Source: CALLVY01 sp937899855
GTDB lineage: Bacteria > Bacteroidota > Bacteroidia > Chitinophagales > Saprospiraceae
DNA length: 49,245 bases
Assembly: GCA_039820405.1 (NCBI GenBank)
Contig: JBCBQC010000045.1
Coordinates: 1 to 49,245 of the forward strand
Direction of reading: 5' to 3'
This document shows positions 49,101 to 49,245 of the stretch, piece by piece. The notes beneath the pieces were generated by a model, which made no database searches, was not told the DNA's origin, and saw only the letters and a list, made by a program, of their open reading frames with translations. Both the position numbers and the translations under genes were made by a program. Every line of letters starts with the position of its first letter. Position 1 is the stretch's first letter.

Positions 49101-49245
49101 ATTCGGCGTCAGGAGAGTTTGCGGACGGCGATTGTGGTAGTGGATGGCGAGGCGTTCAGTCGGATTCGTCCGGCGGCGGAACTGCCTTTTAAATTGCGCT
49201 ATCGGGATTATACGGATGCCGAGATACCCCTAGAGAAGGCCAAGG
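43182..49245 (+). CDS. Hybrid PKS-NRPS with inactive AT and inactive A domain (3' partial)
   Basis: The frame is open from ATG 43182 to the window end (2,021 residues seen). Order: KS (about 6-423), AT remnant (about 519-720), two carriers (Ser780, Ser852), C (about 905-1325), degenerate A (about 1363-1820), carrier (Ser1871), start of a second C (from about 1925). The KS triad, the C-domain motif and all carriers are intact. The two domains that should select and load substrates are not. I spot-checked the frame at several points across both degenerate domains and found no shift or stop, so this is divergence within a maintained frame. ATG 43188 is an alternative start. No docking domain precedes the KS. 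The protein continues the chain from module 10, or acts elsewhere in the line; the rest lies outside the window. Confidence 0.92.
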   Translation, partial: MKMDRNRPIAIIGMAGRFPDAPNIASLHQNLLAAKCSIREISADRIQQTTLSAEQDYYRAGFVEGIDRFDHELFHLSLGEAQCMDPHQRQLLEVVYELMENAGYSPQQMAESDTSVFVADKNLYYYRHAEEYNTLLVNGNSSECLAAYLSRQFNLQGSTAVIDTSCSSSLVALHHACNELLLGDAERAIVCGASYDLFPFREGDIDLKVESPDGRSIPFSDRSNGMVYGEAAVAVLLKPLEQALADGDHIQATILSTAVNNNAFRSASLNAPDSVAQAQVLQKAWRKAGIEPSDLAFVEAHGSGTRLGDNIEVGGLNLAFAATAPERSACPISTIKANIGHTRCVAGLAGLVKVALALKHEVIYPAHYTGVSSPLIDFDRAAVYVNQEAIDWPGGGERPRVAGLSSFGFSGTNCHVVLAEAPLPTAHANVPNSAARYCIPLTAHHAAGLLANAQALLDYLPQLTEADLPSLSKVLGSGRDQHAYRRTLLVSELEDLRRQLSRLVRELTEQAPVPTPDTQVIGVFSDDASLVLGDLEKWGQRFPVFQSCFARGEALRRELGQSPTAAYCNLMFQWGLAEQLRAFGLAPQKLLGLGLGKQTAQLLRQERSLIECLQVAFTYEPEAITALEQRARRLLERESSVGATLFLSMNPRNPIVDQLAQLTTGEERLTCFNWSSAAPAAFGELLAALHRTGQTLDWSAAFDYLPARRMELPTSSFAPTRCWIRETPSDFSETESSSDTEALEADWTALQIGLATIWKRVLELETLQLQDDFFELGGDSLQATKVIQSLNHDYGLQLDFEDIFDFPTLEGLAQYIHENLSNVQRLMIAWKEVLKVDQIGLDEDFFSIGGHSLLANQILNRIDYYFGLRLDFEDFFKYPTIRGMADYLDHRQKVSRTIPVLPPSEHYALSPNQKRLWAVCQSEESAAAYNELNCYLLEGEVRPDLLERALAAVIERHESLRTVFVEHEGETRQKILPPRELNFQIDYRDLSQTPEARSVADAELVRFRQLPFNFQDGPLCKALLCRLEKGRYLLGLNIHHIVFDDWSFEIMSHEMAIHYRALLKGQGSPLRPLEFQYKEMAAWMNTELSGERLLAQEKFWLDKLAAPLPVLELPTDFPRPVLKTFKGAKERYTIGAELIDAIRRVSQREGVSVFMTLTTALLVQLHRYSGQKELILGLPVAGRGLLELENQVGFYTNTVSLLTRWEEDLRLSDFLQLVKENMLDVYRHQLYPLDALVEQLDRRVDQSRGALFDLLVVYKKVTEGGEPLDLPFSIQIEEAKQLHSGFDLEFSWIELPDGLEVSIIYNPDLYRQTTIDRYFTHFRNLLQHFTTDLEVRLNTLDYLGAAERAQLRAPAPSQSPSPTDRAFHGLMERAAQSPQALAIAYGRQRYTYAELWENVQLRMAELHAREASPQQKLALYFTDRYEAISTLWAALYLGHDCLLLPNDWPSPYVQAFLQELNPTALLSDTAAPVADASTLAYSHYRIGSQSADEATLPTPASTPGRLLLWESETAEGPQVHPLSGTRLLAQLDWLEEHLVFDAHTVLLQTTSPSSPLGLLEILATLRRGGTLVLSDQDQPAELLELINTRGVTHWCFDPQELEAILTLGETPSESLWSLRQAYTYLVEGAEETRKKLARTASPQQWQCYGHPALAPLVAAGPWTPESESLFCAPVLPGLAVELRDAAGQLLPLGTWGDLYQATAPARTRGDRLRWTEVGQLEWWGSQVAWSLRGGQRLAEEAWATRLLGERKDILLALRTIAGEMRAYLAPPVVGQALPERLVEEWQREWRARYPKAWLPDCIHQLDHLPQTETGRVDWTAIDRWERERELAANYTEPRGELEVKIHQIWSTVLHVDRIGVHDNFFEIGGNSLLSLRITSMIYRDLALKLSMTDVFEHPTIRQLAQRVGDRRVEPVAAIPVAPSADQYVLSRAQRRMWILSHLGEGTATYNMYKTCRVRGPVDRQRLEEAFRALIRRQESLRTAIVVVDGEAFSRIRPAAELPFKLRYRDYTDAEIPLEKAK
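43200..44450 (+). other. Ketosynthase domain
   Basis: The domain opens with PIAIIGMAGRFPDAPN. The nucleophile is Cys166 in VIDTSCSSSLVALH. The two histidines are His301 in VEAHGSGTRLGD (Ser replaces the usual Thr) and His341 in IKANIGHTRCVAG. The end is FGFSGTNCHVVL. All three catalytic residues are present, so condensation activity is expected. A KS directly downstream of an NRPS module normally extends a peptidyl chain with a malonyl-type unit. No ketoreductase, dehydratase or methyltransferase domain follows. Confidence 0.93.
44736..45340 (+). other. Degenerate acyltransferase remnant
   Basis: The region between KS and carriers aligns with an AT but is about two thirds of normal length. 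The N-terminal FxGQG.Q motif is replaced by VIGVFSDDASLVLG. FPVFQSCFARGEALR and LRAFGLAPQKLLGLGLGKQT match the region before and at the active site, but GHSxGE reads GLGLGK, so the Ser (Gly594 here) and its neighbouring His are gone. The second catalytic His region is missing. The post-AT linker (TLDWSAAF..LPARRMELPTSSFAPTRCWI) is well kept, consistent with a structural role between KS and carrier. Loading in cis is not possible; a trans-acting malonyltransferase would be required. Confidence 0.82.
45420..45860 (+). other. Tandem carrier domains
   Basis: Two carrier domains follow each other with serines only 72 residues apart: Ser780 in FFELGGDSLQATK and Ser852 in FFSIGGHSLLANQ. Their C-terminal halves (LDFEDIFDFPTLEGLAQYI and LDFEDFFKYPTIRGMADYL) are close copies, which points to a local duplication. 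Both look PCP-like. Tandem carriers usually raise throughput at one step. Alternatively one could hold the growing chain and the other a trans-loaded unit. Confidence 0.9.
45895..47160 (+). other. Condensation domain after the tandem carriers
   Basis: The domain starts with HYALSPNQKRLW and has the active-site motif HHIVFDDW (His1039), with Asp in place of the usual Gly, as in module 7 of the giant protein. The later motifs LPVLELPTDFPRP and QVGFYTNTVSLL are present. It should join the chain on the tandem carriers to whatever is held on carrier Ser1871, even though the A domain between them appears inactive. Confidence 0.9.
47268..48660 (+). other. Degenerate adenylation domain
   Basis: The length and the flanks fit an A domain: the start reads TDRAFHGLMERAAQSPQALA then RYTYAEL (A1). 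The functional cores are lost. A3 (YTSGSTGxPKG) reads LLLWESETAEGP. A4 has no FDxS or Asp235. A5 (NxYGPTE) reads QCYGHPALA. A7 keeps only RGD. A8 reads SLRGGQRLAEE. A10 (NGKxDR) reads TGRVDW, with Arg1815 for the catalytic Lys. ATP and amino-acid binding are therefore very unlikely. The following carrier (Ser1871 in IGGNSLLSLR) is intact and the frame is uninterrupted, so the domain is kept as folded protein or spacer. Confidence 0.85.
48690..49245 (+). other. Carrier domain and truncated second C domain
   Basis: The carrier following the dead A domain has HDNFFEIGGNSLLSLR with Ser1871 and a normal C-terminal half (TDVFEHPTIRQLAQRV). A second C domain begins at YVLSRAQRRMWILSHL and continues through RQESLRTAI until the window ends before its HHxxxD motif. 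At least one more elongation module, and presumably release, lies downstream. Confidence 0.88.

Noticed and set aside
9258..49245. Long minus-strand open frames opposite the NRPS genes
   Set aside because: They mirror the GC-rich codon pattern of the + strand modules and show no domains.
1..49245. CRISPR array, tRNA, rRNA or insertion sequence
   Set aside because: I saw no short regularly spaced repeats, no tRNA- or rRNA-like sequence and no transposase; the repeats present are NRPS module homology.

Overview
The window is almost entirely one strand of a very large lipopeptide (NRPS, later hybrid PKS-NRPS) biosynthetic gene cluster. The host is most likely a member of the Bacteroidota. Reasons: an UpxY/RfaH-type NusG paralogue opens the cluster, start codons lack clear Shine-Dalgarno sequences, and a small Bacteroidota-style HTH protein is present. 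The coding DNA is GC-rich for that phylum and the non-coding stretches are clearly AT-richer, which would fit a marine Saprospiria/Lewinella-like lineage, but that finer placement is a guess. Every supported gene reads on the + strand. The last gene runs off the window, so the cluster is incomplete here: no thioesterase, exporter or phosphopantetheinyl transferase is visible.

Layout. 1-748 is an AT-rich leader with hairpins. 749-1270 encodes a specialised NusG paralogue, the likely antiterminator of the long operon. 1349-3100 encodes a NodU/CmcH-type carbamoyltransferase. 3300-3554 encodes a small winged-HTH protein. 3555-4055 is non-coding and rich in short hairpins. 4056-7097 is the precursor-supply block: SbnA-like and SbnB-like enzymes for L-2,3-diaminopropionate (Dap) and a tryptophan 2,3-dioxygenase-like enzyme. 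7104-9221 is a fatty acyl-AMP ligase fused to a carrier domain. 9258-38027 is a 9,589-residue NRPS with nine complete C-A-T modules. 38024-41395 is a one-module NRPS with an N-terminal TubC-type docking domain, overlapping the giant gene by 4 bp. 41423-43159 is a second carbamoyltransferase, paralogous to the first. 43182 to the window end is a hybrid protein: KS, dead AT remnant, two tandem carriers, C, dead A domain, carrier, start of another C.

How it works together (inference). The FAAL activates a fatty acid and loads its fused carrier, and the first C domain of the giant NRPS N-acylates the first residue. Specificity residues read by eye against GrsA give module 1 DIWEMTADDK, 2 DLTKIGEVGK, 3 DIWEITVDDK, 4 DIWELITDTK, 5 DLTKIGEVGK, 6 DIWEVTVDDK, 7 DVWQIAADIK, 8 DLTKIGEVGK, 9 DLYDFSLVWK, 10 DLTKIGEVGK. 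DLTKIGEVGK is one residue from the classical Asn code, so four of ten modules should load Asn. The DIWE..DD group (modules 1, 3, 6) looks like a diamino-acid code and is matched by the SbnA/SbnB pair. Module 9 is Cys-like. Modules 4 and 7 are unassigned. The predicted backbone is acyl-Dap?-Asn-Dap?-X-Asn-Dap?-X-Asn-Cys?-Asn, followed by a PKS-type step and further residues, with one or two carbamoyl decorations.

The most unusual part is the last protein. Its AT has lost the nucleophilic Ser (GHSxG reads GLGLG) and much of its middle. Its A domain has lost all the ATP- and substrate-binding core motifs. Yet the KS triad, the C-domain HHxxxD and all three carrier serines are intact. That pattern suggests carriers charged in trans or bypassed, and is the best candidate here for something undescribed.
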